From Lachnospiraceae bacterium (GTDB lineage: Bacteria; Bacillota; Clostridia; Lachnospirales; Lachnospiraceae), in contig JAUNIX010000008.1 in NCBI GenBank assembly GCA_030523275.1, positions 36,233 to 100,232 of the forward strand: DNA of 64,000 bases, read 5' to 3'. The position numbers were made by a program, and so were the translations under genes. The notes under the pieces were generated by a model. It made no database searches. It saw only the letters and a program-made list of their open reading frames with translations, and was not told the DNA's origin. Numbering within the stretch: position 1 is the stretch's first letter; every line of letters starts with the position of its first letter. Positions 8,517-19,141 of this stretch are shown piece by piece.

Positions 8517-9809
8517 TTAATTTTTTCTTATCGAAAGGGAAATTAATTCTTTCTCTACATTTCTCTGCAATGATTTCATAATTCCAAATTTCGCATGATA
8601 ATAGGTAAGACCTCCTTGAAAATAAACCGCATATGGCGGTTTGATCGGAGCATCTGCACTTAATTCAATGGAAGATCCTGATACGAAGGCCCCGGCTGCC
8701 ATAATAACGTCACTATCGTATCCGGGCATCGGCCACGGTTCCGGTACTACATGCGCATCGACAGGAGCGGCTGACTGAATTCCTTCACAAAAGGCGATCA
8801 CCATCTCTGGATTACCAAACTCAACTGCCTGGATAATATCATGGCGAGACTCTATTCCATTTGGAACCACTTTAAATCCCAGTTTTTCGTATACATTTGC
8901 AGCAAAAATTGCACCTTTTAAGGCCGCATTGACAACTGTCGGCGCCATAAATAACCCCTGGATAAATTTTTCATTTACACCTAAGGTAGCTCCTACTTCT
9001 TTCCCTAATCCTGGTGTAGTTAAGCGGTACGCTGCATTTTCTACACATTCTTTTGTACCACAAATATATCCACCGATTGGAGCTAATCCGCCACCCGGAT
9101 TTTTAATCAGGGAACCGACAACCATATCTGCACCGACATCACTTGGTTCACATATTTCTACGAACTCTCCATAACAGTTATCTACCATGCAAATGACATC
9201 CGGTTTGATCGACTTAACAAAAGAAATCAATTCTCCAATACGCTTAACGGACAAAGTTGGTCTTGTCGCATACCCTTTTGAGCGCTGGATCGTTACTAAT
9301 TTTGTGCGCTCGTTAATTGCATTTTTAATACCATCAAAATCAAAAGATCCATCTTCTAGCAAATCTACCTGTGCATAGGTAACTCCATATTCTGCCAATG
9401 ATCCCTTAGAAGGTCGGATTCCGATTACTTCCTCCAATGTGTCATATGGTTTACCGACAGGAGATAAAATCTCATCTCCTGGACGCACATTTGCTGCCAG
9501 TGCAATCCCAAGAGCATGGGTTCCACAAGTAATCTGCGGTCTTACCAGAGCATCTTCTGTATGAAAAACATCCGCATAAATTGCTTCTAATGTTTCTCGC
9601 CCAATGTCATTATAGCCATATCCAGTTGTTGCCCCTAAATGTGCCTCACTTAATTGATTTTTCTGCATTGCAGTTAATACTTTTAACTGATTATATTCTG
9701 TTATTTCATCTATTTTTTGAAATCTTTCTTTGAGTCCCTTTTCTATTTCTGTACAAAATTCATAAACCTCTGTACTAATTCCTAATTGGTCATAATACTG
9801 TTTTAGCAT
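8517..9809 (-). CDS. PLP-dependent methionine gamma-lyase/aluminium resistance family protein (YnbB-like)
   Basis: This 430-residue protein belongs to the Cys/Met-metabolism-type PLP family annotated as aluminium resistance or methionine gamma-lyase family. The PLP-binding Lys is probably K236 in GSLIKNPGGG, with the cofactor Asp at D210 in MVDNCYGEF. The physiological substrate is not established. The gene overlaps the miaA 3' end by seven bases and has AGAGGAA before its ATG. The pairing with miaA is the same as ynbB in Bacillus. A 121-base gap separates it from radC. Confidence 0.85.
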   Translation of the reverse strand: MLKQYYDQLGISTEVYEFCTEIEKGLKERFQKIDEITEYNQLKVLTAMQKNQLSEAHLGATTGYGYNDIGRETLEAIYADVFHTEDALVRPQITCGTHALGIALAANVRPGDEILSPVGKPYDTLEEVIGIRPSKGSLAEYGVTYAQVDLLEDGSFDFDGIKNAINERTKLVTIQRSKGYATRPTLSVKRIGELISFVKSIKPDVICMVDNCYGEFVEICEPSDVGADMVVGSLIKNPGGGLAPIGGYICGTKECVENAAYRLTTPGLGKEVGATLGVNEKFIQGLFMAPTVVNAALKGAIFAANVYEKLGFKVVPNGIESRHDIIQAVEFGNPEMVIAFCEGIQSAAPVDAHVVPEPWPMPGYDSDVIMAAGAFVSGSSIELSADAPIKPPYAVYFQGGLTYYHAKFGIMKSLQRNVEKELISLSIRKN

Positions 9810-10744
9810 AAAATTCCTCTTTCCCGAATGATTGACAACATATAAGTCAGAATTTCATCTTCATCCGCAAATTTTTGTTTTTCTATCATAATGACATCCC
9901 GCTCTCTACCAAACCAGGTAAGCTGGCGTTTTGCAAAATGTCTTGTATCTCTTTTTAAAATATAGATTGCTTCTTCCTGCGATATTTCTCCATCCAAATA
10001 TTGTAAGATTTCTTTATAACCAAGTCCCTGCATTGAAACAAGATTTCGTCCATACCCTTCTTCTTTTAACTGTTGCACTTCTTTTAAAAGACCTCGCTCC
10101 ATCATCACGTCTACGCGACGATTAATTCGGTCATATAAAATACTTCTTTCATGTGTTAATACAAAATAAGCAAAATTATATGGAGATTTTCTTTGTCTCT
10201 CTTTTTCATTATGCTCTGAAATCGGTTCTCCTGTTTCTTTGTAGTATTCTAATGCACGGATCACTCTCTTCACATTATTTTCATGAATGGCTGCTGCTCC
10301 TTTTGGATCCACCTTAGCAAGCATTTGATGTAAAACACGATTTCCCTGCTGTTTTGCAATAAGCTTTAACTCTTCTCGATATGTATCATCTTTCTTCGTA
10401 TCCGAAAACTGAATATCATATAAAAGAGCCTGAATATAAAACCCGGTTCCCCCTACAATGATCGGAATTTGCCCTTTCGCATAAATCTTTTCCAATGCTT
10501 CTTTTGCCATTGTTTGAAAACGGGCAACATTAAATTCTTCTTTTGGATCTAAAATATCTACAAGATAATGATCTACACCATCCATCTCTTCCGGCATAAT
10601 CTTCGCCGTACCAATATCCATTTTTTTATAAACCTGCATAGAATCTGCTGAAATGACAGCTCCATGGACCGCTTTCGCAAGTTTGATCGATAAATTGGTC
10701 TTACCTGCGGCTGTCGGACCTGTTAATACGATCATTGGCTTCAT
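9803..10744 (-). CDS. miaA: tRNA dimethylallyltransferase MiaA
   Basis: MiaA transfers the dimethylallyl group to N6 of A37 in tRNAs reading UNN codons. The 313-residue protein has the P-loop GPTAAGKT (9-16), the ISADSMQVYKKMDIGTAK substrate segment with D34, the GGTGFYIQALL motif and the RQLTWFGRE tRNA-contacting stretch. Its product i6A37 is the substrate of MiaB, encoded at the start of the same run, so both steps of ms2i6A synthesis are present. It lies 21 bases after mutL. Confidence 0.97.
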   Translation of the reverse strand: MKPMIVLTGPTAAGKTNLSIKLAKAVHGAVISADSMQVYKKMDIGTAKIMPEEMDGVDHYLVDILDPKEEFNVARFQTMAKEALEKIYAKGQIPIIVGGTGFYIQALLYDIQFSDTKKDDTYREELKLIAKQQGNRVLHQMLAKVDPKGAAAIHENNVKRVIRALEYYKETGEPISEHNEKERQRKSPYNFAYFVLTHERSILYDRINRRVDVMMERGLLKEVQQLKEEGYGRNLVSMQGLGYKEILQYLDGEISQEEAIYILKRDTRHFAKRQLTWFGRERDVIMIEKQKFADEDEILTYMLSIIRERGILC

Positions 10745-10765
10745 ATGATCTCCCTTTCTGATATA

Positions 10766-12700
10766 TTATACAATTCGTTTAAATTTCTTTTCAATTTCTG
10801 TTTTTGTCATGGAAATCATCGTCGGTCTTCCATGAGGACAGGTATACGGATTTTCACAATTCATCAAGTCGTCTAACAAATGTTCCACTTCAAGTCGACT
10901 GATTCTTTGATTCCCCTTAACTGCGGCCTTACAAGACATCGAGGCAATTTTATCTGTAATGACATCCATATCTGTCATTACACCTTCCTCGATTACCGAA
11001 TCTAGCAATTCAATAAAAACTTCCTGTTCTTCAAGACCATATAAGTTTGCCGGCACTGCGCGAATGCAATATTCACGACCACCAAATTCCTCGACAACAA
11101 ATCCTAATCTTTCAAATGCCGCCTGGTATTGTTTCAAAGTGTCTGCCTCTTTCATAGATAAACTAAGAATCAAAGGTGGAGCAAGCTGCTGACTATAAAT
11201 CTCTTTCTTTTTTAACGAAGAGATCAATTTTTCATAGTTTACCTTTTCATGGGCTGCATGCTGATCCATAATATAAAATTTATCTTCCATCTCCATAAGC
11301 CAATACGTCGCAAACAATTGTCCAATCACTGTGAATTTCGGTTTTAATTGTTCTTTGATCTCGGGCTCATCGATCAACGAAATCTGCTTCTCATTGCTTG
11401 TCTGATACAAAGGTATTTCCTCTACGGAACGCATCTGCGTACGGATTTCTTCTTTAATTTCATTTTTTATATTATGATTTTCACCTTGTTTTGTATCTTC
11501 CTCTGCCTTCTTTGTTCGTGAAGCAGAAATCGGCTTGGAAGGAATCAACGCATCAATTTCCTGTTTTGACTGTGCTCCAAGATGGGCCGTCCGAATCGCC
11601 TGTTTTCGACGCAAAATTTCAAATGGTTCTGGCACTGATTCTTTTTTTACCGAACTCTCTTTTTTCATTTTCTGATTCTCTAGTTTTACATTTGGAATCA
11701 AATTTTTCTGTTGCAATGCTTGTCTTACTGCATCATAAATCACTCGATATAAGATTTCACCATCTGAAAATCGAACTTCCATTTTCGTTGGATGAACGTT
11801 AACATCCAATGATGTTTGTGGAACAGTGATCATCAATGTCGTAAATGGGTATTTATGTACCATATTATAGGTTTTATATGCATCTTCAATTGCACGGCTG
11901 ATAATTGCATTTTTAATGTATCTGCCATTGACAAAGTAATTCTCATAGCCACGATTTCCACGGGAAATCATTGGTTTTCCAATATAACCACGAACGGTCA
12001 TATTATTTGTATCAGATGTGCACTCCAGCAGATTTTTGGCAATATCTCTGCCATATATATGATAAATTACATCTTTTAAATTACCATTTCCCGGCGTTGC
12101 CAACTTATTCTGATGATTATGAACAAATTTAAAAGAAATCTCCGGATGACTCATAGAAAGCTGACGAATCATTGCTTCAATATAAGAAGCCTCTGTCATT
12201 GCCGTTTTTAAAAATTTTCTTCTTGCCGGCACATTGTAAAATAAGTTTCGAACAATAAAAGTTGTCCCCTCAGGACAGCCGATTTCTTCCATTGCAGTCT
12301 CTTTTCCACCTTGAATCTCATAACGGGTACCGGACAGACTATCTGCCGTTTTACTAATCAATTCCACCTGCCCAACAGCCGCGATACTGGATAATGCCTC
12401 ACCACGAAATCCCAAAGAGGAGACATTTAGCAAATCATTGACATTCCGAATCTTACTCGTCGCATGTCGTAAAAAAGCGGTTGGTATCTGTTCTTTTTCA
12501 ATGCCAATACCATTGTCCGTAACACGAATAAATTTAATGCCGCCTTCTTTGATTTCAATGGTAATTGCATTCGCTTTGGCATCAATTGCGTTTTCCACAA
12601 GTTCTTTGACCACTGATGAAGGACGCTCTACCACCTCCCCAGCGGCAATATTATCTATGGTATATTGATCTAATACTTTTATTTCTGGCAAATCACTCAC
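10766..12700 (-). CDS. mutL: DNA mismatch repair protein MutL
   Basis: MutL links mismatch recognition by MutS to strand incision. The 644-residue protein has the GHKL ATPase domain (E36-N37 in ENAIDA, DNGIGI, GFRGEAL), a variable linker (about 340-450) and a C-terminal dimerisation domain. The endonuclease motif DQHAAHEKVNYE (479-490) and the CPHGRPT metal site are intact, so this is the nicking type found where MutH is absent. The GTG start at 12700 abuts the mutS stop but has no clear SD. A TTG at 12691, giving MPEIKVLDQ, has AGGTGA upstream and matches the usual MutL N-terminus, so it may be the true start. Confidence 0.96.
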   Translation of the reverse strand: MSDLPEIKVLDQYTIDNIAAGEVVERPSSVVKELVENAIDAKANAITIEIKEGGIKFIRVTDNGIGIEKEQIPTAFLRHATSKIRNVNDLLNVSSLGFRGEALSSIAAVGQVELISKTADSLSGTRYEIQGGKETAMEEIGCPEGTTFIVRNLFYNVPARRKFLKTAMTEASYIEAMIRQLSMSHPEISFKFVHNHQNKLATPGNGNLKDVIYHIYGRDIAKNLLECTSDTNNMTVRGYIGKPMISRGNRGYENYFVNGRYIKNAIISRAIEDAYKTYNMVHKYPFTTLMITVPQTSLDVNVHPTKMEVRFSDGEILYRVIYDAVRQALQQKNLIPNVKLENQKMKKESSVKKESVPEPFEILRRKQAIRTAHLGAQSKQEIDALIPSKPISASRTKKAEEDTKQGENHNIKNEIKEEIRTQMRSVEEIPLYQTSNEKQISLIDEPEIKEQLKPKFTVIGQLFATYWLMEMEDKFYIMDQHAAHEKVNYEKLISSLKKKEIYSQQLAPPLILSLSMKEADTLKQYQAAFERLGFVVEEFGGREYCIRAVPANLYGLEEQEVFIELLDSVIEEGVMTDMDVITDKIASMSCKAAVKGNQRISRLEVEHLLDDLMNCENPYTCPHGRPTMISMTKTEIEKKFKRIV

Positions 12701-15316
12701 CTACATTCTTGCTTTTTCCTGTAATTCAAACAAATAGTTCATTGCTTCGATCGGTGTCATATTGGATAAATCAATATCTTTCAATTCTAAAATGACCGGA
12801 TGCGGCTGGTTTGCCGGCTCAATCTGATCAAAAAAAGACAATTGCTGTGCATCTTCTACATATCCATCCATTTTTCTTGCCTGATTTAAAAGATCATTTT
12901 CATTTAACTGCTGAGCAATCTCTTTTGCTCGCTGAATCACTGCATCAGGGACTCCAGCAAGCTTTGCGACCTGGATACCATAACTTTTATTGGCCCCTCC
13001 CTTCACAATTTTGCGAAGAAATACAATGTCGTCGCCCTGTTCTTTAACTGCAATACAGTAATTATTGACACCGGGAATCTTATCTTCTAATTCTGTTAAT
13101 TCATGGTAATGAGTCGCAAATAATGTTTTTGCTCCTAAAAGCTTTACATTACTGATGTACTCGACAACTGCCCAGGCAATGCTAAGTCCGTCAAATGTAC
13201 TCGTTCCTCGACCAATTTCATCTAAGATCAACAAACTATTCTTGGTTGCATTGCGCAAAATATTGGCCACTTCACTCATTTCTACCATAAAGGTACTCTG
13301 ACCTGATGCGAGATCATCAGAAGCGCCGACCCTCGTAAAAATGCGATCCACTAAACCGATTCTTGCAGACTTTGCCGGTACAAAAGAACCAATCTGCGCC
13401 ATCAAAACAATCAATGCTGTCTGGCGCATATACGTTGACTTTCCAGCCATATTAGGTCCTGTAATGATCGAAATGCGATTTTTACGATTATCAAGAAATG
13501 TGTCATTGGCAACAAACAATTCACTCGTAATCATTTTTTCAACGACCGGGTGACGACCATCTTTGATATCGATAACCCCTTTTTTATTCAGTGTAGGTCT
13601 GACATATCCATTTTGTTCCGCCACATAAGCCAAAGAAGCCATTACATCGAGTTTCGCAATCGCATTTGCCGTCTTTTGTACCCGTTCCATCTCAGCAGCC
13701 AGGGTCTCCCTGATTTCGACATAGGTTTCATATTCCAGGGCATACAATTTATCCTCAGCACCAAGAATCGTATCTGCAAGTGTATCCAATTCTTCTGTCG
13801 TATAACGTTCTGCATTTGCCAATGTTTGCTTACGCACATAGTGTTCCGGTACTAAATCCTTATAGGAATTGGTTACTTCTATATAATAGCTAAATACCTT
13901 ATTATATTTAATACGTAGTTTGGGAATTCCAGTTGCCTGACGTTCTCGTTCTTCTAACTCTGCCAACCATTGTTTCCCTTCGGTTTTTGCATGTTTTAAC
14001 CGATCGATTTCTTCGCTAAAACCTTCTTTGATCACACCACCTTCCTTGATCTGAATCGGTGGTTCTTCAATAATCGCAGCTTCTAAAAGTACGTATAAAT
14101 CTTCTAAGGTATCCAATTCTTCATAGATTTCTGCAAGTAACCCTTTATCATAATCCTGTAACAACATTTTAATCGATGGAATCAAAGAAAGAGATGACTT
14201 AAAAGCAATCAAATCTCTCGGATTTGCAGAACGATAACTCACTTTCGTCATCAATCGCTCCAAATCATAAATTGGATTTAAATATTCTCTTAATTCTTCA
14301 CGTGTGATTACGGAATGATTGAGCGCAGAAATTGCATCATAACGTGCTTCAATCGCACTTTTTCTGACAAGAGGCTGTTCGATATAGCTCCGCAGCAATC
14401 TGGCTCCCATCGCTGTTTTCGTTTTATCAAGCACCCACAAAAGCGACCCTTTTTTCTGCTTCTCACGCATCGTTTCACAAAGTTCCAAATTTCTACGACT
14501 GGCACTATCGATTAACATATAATCCGATGTAATATATGGAATAATCTTCGTCAAATGCTCAAGAGAATGTTTCTGCGTTTCGTTTAAATAACAAAGTAAC
14601 GCTCCTGTCGCCACAATACACAACGGAAAATCTAAAATTCCCAATCCATCCAATGTTTGTACATGGAATTGATCTTTTATCACTTTAATGCCATTTTCTT
14701 CATCAAAATAATAATTGTCTACAGTCGAAATGCTGATATGCAATTTATCTTTTAAAAATGCAAAATCCATACCACTGATCAAGAGAGCATCATTACAAAT
14801 AATCTCTGCCGGTGTAAATTTAAAAATCTCATCCTGTAATTTCCCTAGATCATCAATGGTTGTCGTTCGAAAATCACCGGTTGTAATATCAACAAAGGAA
14901 ACACCAAATTCACCATCTCCACCGTAAATACACATCAAATAATTATTTTTTGTCTCATCAAGGTTTTGTGTCGAAATATTGGTTCCCGGTGTGACAATTC
15001 GTACCACCTCACGTTTTACGATACCCTTTGCCGATTTAGGATCTTCCACCTGCTCACATATGCCAACTTTATACCCTTTTTCAACCAATTTATTCAAATA
15101 AGCGTCACAGGCATGATAAGGTACTCCACACATTGGCGCCCGTTCTTCCTGACCACAATTCTTTCCCGTCAATGTAATTTCCAGTTCCTTTGATGCAATC
15201 AAAGCATCTTCAAAAAACATTTCATAGAAATCTCCCAAACGGTAAAATAAAATACAATCTTTATTTTGTTCTTTTATCTTTAGATATTGCTCCATCATAG
15301 GAGTAAATTTCGCCAT
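12701..15316 (-). CDS. mutS: DNA mismatch repair protein MutS
   Basis: MutS recognises base mismatches and small loops. The 871-residue protein has the mismatch-binding F-x-E motif near the N-terminus (GDFYEMFFED), connector, lever and clamp domains, and a C-terminal ABC ATPase with GPNMAGKST, the DEIGRGTSTFDG Walker B/D-loop and the FATHYHEL segment. It ends exactly where mutL begins. The start has GGAGG ten bases upstream. Length and domain order are those of ordinary MutS1. Confidence 0.98.
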   Translation of the reverse strand: MAKFTPMMEQYLKIKEQNKDCILFYRLGDFYEMFFEDALIASKELEITLTGKNCGQEERAPMCGVPYHACDAYLNKLVEKGYKVGICEQVEDPKSAKGIVKREVVRIVTPGTNISTQNLDETKNNYLMCIYGGDGEFGVSFVDITTGDFRTTTIDDLGKLQDEIFKFTPAEIICNDALLISGMDFAFLKDKLHISISTVDNYYFDEENGIKVIKDQFHVQTLDGLGILDFPLCIVATGALLCYLNETQKHSLEHLTKIIPYITSDYMLIDSASRRNLELCETMREKQKKGSLLWVLDKTKTAMGARLLRSYIEQPLVRKSAIEARYDAISALNHSVITREELREYLNPIYDLERLMTKVSYRSANPRDLIAFKSSLSLIPSIKMLLQDYDKGLLAEIYEELDTLEDLYVLLEAAIIEEPPIQIKEGGVIKEGFSEEIDRLKHAKTEGKQWLAELEERERQATGIPKLRIKYNKVFSYYIEVTNSYKDLVPEHYVRKQTLANAERYTTEELDTLADTILGAEDKLYALEYETYVEIRETLAAEMERVQKTANAIAKLDVMASLAYVAEQNGYVRPTLNKKGVIDIKDGRHPVVEKMITSELFVANDTFLDNRKNRISIITGPNMAGKSTYMRQTALIVLMAQIGSFVPAKSARIGLVDRIFTRVGASDDLASGQSTFMVEMSEVANILRNATKNSLLILDEIGRGTSTFDGLSIAWAVVEYISNVKLLGAKTLFATHYHELTELEDKIPGVNNYCIAVKEQGDDIVFLRKIVKGGANKSYGIQVAKLAGVPDAVIQRAKEIAQQLNENDLLNQARKMDGYVEDAQQLSFFDQIEPANQPHPVILELKDIDLSNMTPIEAMNYLFELQEKARM

Positions 15317-15321
15317 TGATT

Positions 15322-16743
15322 TTAAGCCTCCTGTGCTCTTTCTCCAATATAATAGAATCCTTTTGCTTCTTTTAAAACAACCGGAACAATTTTTCCAATC
15401 AATTCTTCTCCTCCTGGAAAATGAACCAGAACATTATTTGTCAATCTTCCTGTGACCATACTATCATCATGGTCATTAACACCTTCCACCAAAACTTCCA
15501 TCGTCTGGCCAACATAACGATTGATATTTTTCTTTGATGACTCCCCTACAACTTTTAATAATCGACGAAAACGATCTTTAATGACATCTTCCGGTACTTG
15601 GTTATCCATTGTAGCCGCTGGTGTCCCTGTTCGTTTCGAATAAATGAAAGTGTAACAACTGTCATAGTTTACTTTCTTAACTACATCAACGGTTTCCAAA
15701 AAGTCTTCTTCCGTTTCCCCAGGAAATCCGACAATAATATCCGTCGTGAAAGAAACATTCGGTACTTTCGCACGAATTTTCTCAACCAATGCCAAATATT
15801 GTTCTTTTGTATAATGACGATTCATCTTTCGTAAAATTTCAGAACTTCCGGACTGCACTGGCAAGTGTACGTGATTGCATACTTTTTCGGATGTCGCCAA
15901 CACCTCGATCAGATCATCCGATAAATCTTTTGGATGTGGTGTCATAAATCGAATTCGCTCTAATCCTTCAATCTTTTCAATTTCGCGGAGCAATTGCGCA
16001 AATGTCATTGGCTCTTCTAAATTTTTCCCATATGAATTTACATTTTGTCCAAGCAGCATAACTTCAATGACTCCATCAGCCACTAAATTTTCAATTTCTC
16101 TTACAATATCTTTTGGATTACGGCTCCTCTCCCTACCACGAACATACGGAACAATACAATAACTGCAAAAATTATTGCATCCATACATAATATTGACACC
16201 GCATTTAAAGCGAAATTTCCGTTCACTTGGCAAATCTTCGACAATCTGATCTGTATCCTGCCAAATATCTACAATCATACTCCTAGAATCTACACACTGT
16301 TTCATCAGCTCCGCAAGCTTAAAAATATTATGCGTACCAAAGATCAGATCGACAAACTTATAACTTTCCTGTATCTTTTGCACAACTAATTTTTCCTGCA
16401 TCATACAGCCACATAAACCGATCAGCATATGTGGATTCTTTTGTTTGATCTTCTTTAAATGTCCCAAATGTCCATATACTTTTAAATTGGCATTTTCTCG
16501 GACTGTACAAGTATTAAACAACACAAAATCAGCATTCTCATCTTCCGTTTCGACATAACCCATTTCTTCCAAAATTCCTAATAACTTTTCAGAATCCTTC
16601 GCATTCATCTGACATCCGAATGTTGTGATATGACATGTCAATGGTCTTCCCATTTTTTCGCTCTGCAGCTTGACCCATTCTTTCATCTGAGCCATGTATT
16701 CATATTGTTTATGACTTTCTGTTTTGTATAATAAATCTTCCAT
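15322..16743 (-). CDS. miaB: tRNA-2-methylthio-N6-dimethylallyladenosine synthase MiaB
   Basis: MiaB is a radical SAM methylthiotransferase that adds the 2-methylthio group to i6A37 of tRNA. The 473-residue protein has the N-terminal cluster cysteines C44, C79 and C113, the radical SAM triad C189-x3-C193-x2-C196 in GCNNFCSYC, and a C-terminal TRAM domain (about 395-465). It is the first gene of the run and has the sigma-A-like promoter at 16802-16830. Relative to E. coli it carries an N-terminal extension of about 35 residues, as is usual in Clostridia. Confidence 0.97.
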   Translation of the reverse strand: MEDLLYKTESHKQYEYMAQMKEWVKLQSEKMGRPLTCHITTFGCQMNAKDSEKLLGILEEMGYVETEDENADFVLFNTCTVRENANLKVYGHLGHLKKIKQKNPHMLIGLCGCMMQEKLVVQKIQESYKFVDLIFGTHNIFKLAELMKQCVDSRSMIVDIWQDTDQIVEDLPSERKFRFKCGVNIMYGCNNFCSYCIVPYVRGRERSRNPKDIVREIENLVADGVIEVMLLGQNVNSYGKNLEEPMTFAQLLREIEKIEGLERIRFMTPHPKDLSDDLIEVLATSEKVCNHVHLPVQSGSSEILRKMNRHYTKEQYLALVEKIRAKVPNVSFTTDIIVGFPGETEEDFLETVDVVKKVNYDSCYTFIYSKRTGTPAATMDNQVPEDVIKDRFRRLLKVVGESSKKNINRYVGQTMEVLVEGVNDHDDSMVTGRLTNNVLVHFPGGEELIGKIVPVVLKEAKGFYYIGERAQEA

Positions 16744-16801
16744 CTTTCAATCTCCTGTATGTAAATTATCAATAGAACTTAATAATGTGCAGATAGATTT
16801 A

Positions 16802-16830
16802 ATTATAGCAACGAAAATAGAAATTGGCAA
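16802..16830 (-). promoter_or_regulatory. Sigma-A-type promoter for miaB run
   Basis: Read on the minus strand, TTGCCA is followed after exactly 17 bases by TATAAT, about 60 bases before the miaB start. It is the only strong promoter I found for the run down to 359, apart from possible internal ones. Confidence 0.7.
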
Positions 16831-16844
16831 CTCATGAAATATAA

Positions 16845-16888
16845 AAAGGGGCATTCCCAAGTTAAAATAACTTAAGGAATGCCCCTTT
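16845..16888 (-). terminator. Rho-independent terminator of the Ig/beta-helix gene
   Basis: A 13-bp perfect stem (AAAGGGGCATTCC with GGAATGCCCCTTT) is extended by an inner AAGTTA/TAACTT pairing. On the minus strand it is followed by a run of five T. It sits 12 bases after the stop of the gene ending at 16900 and separates it from the miaB promoter. Confidence 0.85.
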
Positions 16889-16899
16889 AATATCTCTAT

Positions 16900-19122
16900 C
16901 TAATTTTGATCAAATTCCGTCGTAGGTAAAGATGTTTCTGAAGTTTCTTCTGTTGTTGATTCCGTTGTTGTATCAGCAGCAGTAGTTGGCTCAACCTCTG
17001 TCGTCTGCTGTGTCTGTGTACTGCTCTCTTCCGTCGTTGGTACCGCTTCTGTATTCATGACATCTTCTTGTTCCATTGGTGATGCCTTTGTTTTTGCCTT
17101 GAAGAATTTTGCTTTATACGCTTTTAAAATCGCAGTCCAGTTAATATTCGCTTCGCAGTCATGATACGTTTTATTTCCCGCAACATAGCGCGCTTTCGTA
17201 CCACTATAAGAACATTTTGCTTTTGTAATTGGATTATTCTGATACAAGTCTTCTAAAATAAACCAATTGCACCCAGAATCAATATTTTTATAGGTGTTTT
17301 CTTGCATAATTTTTCTTATATTTTCTTTATAATGACTTTCAAATGACTTGCTGTTTTTTACCTTACCAAAATAAGATGGTTCATACTGGGATCCTCCTCC
17401 TGTATTGATCACATTAAAGACACCCACTCCTACACGACATTTTGAAAACGAATTATTATAAATATTAAAATTATACCCACCAAAGATGGAAATCATGCAT
17501 TGTAATTTGAGCGAAGAACTTGGCGCAATATTAAGCTTTTCTGAACCCGGATTTACTTCATCTTTATGATGTGTATGATCCTGGATAGAGTTGTAACACT
17601 GGCTAAATGTATTATTATAAACTTTAACGTTTGACCAGTTACATGCCTCAATCGCATTTGCTCCTGCTTTCGTAAATTTATTATCATGAATTTTTATATT
17701 TGTATTATAAACCTGATTATCCCATTTCTTTGTTGAAGAATTATATTTTGCAGTATATTTATGTCCACCAACTCCACGAATAAAATTTGTAAAAGTACAA
17801 TTTTTTATTTCCACACCGTCACATGGAGTATAATCATGATATGCCCACGGATTACTATATCCGGCATAGTTCGGATCACAACAGTCAATGTTGATACATT
17901 CTTTATCATTTACCTTATGTTTTTTTCCATTCGCAACATTTCCTTTATTGGAATCGGTTGTCGTGTAATCATCTGTAAAAGTACATCTTTGCACTAATAC
18001 ATTTTTGGACGAATTCAACTCAATAAAATGGTTACCGTCCATATTCTTAAATTGGATATCCTGAATGGTCAGACCATTACAATGTCCAACAGAAATTCCC
18101 AAAGTAAAGAATAATTTATTATTATCAATAACTGATTTTCCGCCTTTAGCTCCTTTGAATACGACTTTCTTAGAGCCATTGTAACCTTTGACAGCCGCCG
18201 GGTATGTCCACGTTTTTTCATATTTATCAAAATATGTCGGATTTGCTTGTTGATTCGCTACTTTTTGAACAATCGATGGAGGAACTACAAAGAACATAGC
18301 ATTTTGATAGGTAAGTTTACTACTTCCTGTACTCCATGATTTCTTGATTACAACACCATCACTTAACTGAATGGTGACATTGGAAGGAACATTTACTGAT
18401 TTAACAAGTGTATAAGTTCCTTTTTTCAGAACAATAGTTCCACCACCTTCGGCTTCAAATTTAGACATATACGAGCGAAGCGTATACATATTTCTTGTTT
18501 TAGAACTATAATAATAGTTATTATTATTGTTGCCCTGCATATATTTTCCATTGAATGGCGCCGTTGTTGGAGTAATCGTAATTTTTGCTTTTTTTGCCAA
18601 TACCTTTACGGTACATGTATAGTTTTTCTTATTGATCGTTGCAGTAATTTTACAAGAACCGGCTTTCACACCAGTCACCTGACCAGAAGATGTTACTTTC
18701 GCAATCTTTTTATTGCTCGTTTTCCAAGTTGCCTTACTGTTGACAGGTACACGGATTTTAACAGTATTTGCACTACCCACTCCAATGTTCAAGCTTGTAT
18801 ATGATATTTTATTTTTAAATACAAACACTTTACATTTGTATGATTTGCTTCCTAATTTCGCAGTAATATTTACCGTTCCTGCTTTACTTTTAGTGGTTAC
18901 CTTTCCTTTTGAGTTTACAGTTGCAATGGAGGTATCATCCGAACTCCATTTCGGCGTACTTTTCGTATTCTTCAATTTTAATGTATAAGATTGTTTGTAA
19001 TTTAATGCAAATGAAGATTTGCTCAAATAAACGCTAGCTGCTTCAACATTCGATATATCGGCTAACAAAAATCCTCCCATTAAAATCATAAAACACATTA
19101 GAAATTTAAAATACTTTTTCAT
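16900..19122 (-). CDS. Secreted Ig-like (BIG2) domain protein with right-handed beta-helix
   Basis: The 740-residue product starts with a signal peptide (about 1-29), then two bacterial Ig-like BIG2 repeats (about 30-103 and 105-175, each with the SxIATVNSKGKVT type strand). A long Asn/Gly-rich right-handed beta-helix of the pectate-lyase/glycan-hydrolase type follows (about 190-660), with repeated strands such as NVLVQRCTF and GVEIKNCTF. The last 65 residues are a low-complexity Thr/Glu/Ser tail. There is no transmembrane anchor or complete sortase signal, so it is probably secreted or held by the BIG2 domains. Substrate unknown; polysaccharide binding or cleavage is an inference from the fold. 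It is paralogous to the product of 19982-21928. Confidence 0.85.
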   Translation of the reverse strand: MKKYFKFLMCFMILMGGFLLADISNVEAASVYLSKSSFALNYKQSYTLKLKNTKSTPKWSSDDTSIATVNSKGKVTTKSKAGTVNITAKLGSKSYKCKVFVFKNKISYTSLNIGVGSANTVKIRVPVNSKATWKTSNKKIAKVTSSGQVTGVKAGSCKITATINKKNYTCTVKVLAKKAKITITPTTAPFNGKYMQGNNNNNYYYSSKTRNMYTLRSYMSKFEAEGGGTIVLKKGTYTLVKSVNVPSNVTIQLSDGVVIKKSWSTGSSKLTYQNAMFFVVPPSIVQKVANQQANPTYFDKYEKTWTYPAAVKGYNGSKKVVFKGAKGGKSVIDNNKLFFTLGISVGHCNGLTIQDIQFKNMDGNHFIELNSSKNVLVQRCTFTDDYTTTDSNKGNVANGKKHKVNDKECINIDCCDPNYAGYSNPWAYHDYTPCDGVEIKNCTFTNFIRGVGGHKYTAKYNSSTKKWDNQVYNTNIKIHDNKFTKAGANAIEACNWSNVKVYNNTFSQCYNSIQDHTHHKDEVNPGSEKLNIAPSSSLKLQCMISIFGGYNFNIYNNSFSKCRVGVGVFNVINTGGGSQYEPSYFGKVKNSKSFESHYKENIRKIMQENTYKNIDSGCNWFILEDLYQNNPITKAKCSYSGTKARYVAGNKTYHDCEANINWTAILKAYKAKFFKAKTKASPMEQEDVMNTEAVPTTEESSTQTQQTTEVEPTTAADTTTESTTEETSETSLPTTEFDQN

Positions 19123-19141
19123 TTTTCTTTCCCACTCCTTG

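Noticed and set aside
11491..11802. Plus-strand frame of 103 codons inside mutL
   Set aside because: It is antisense to the conserved mutL linker, with no SD or promoter.
16900..16935. LPTTE near the C-terminus of the Ig/beta-helix protein as a sortase signal
   Set aside because: No hydrophobic segment and basic tail follow; the protein ends six residues later.
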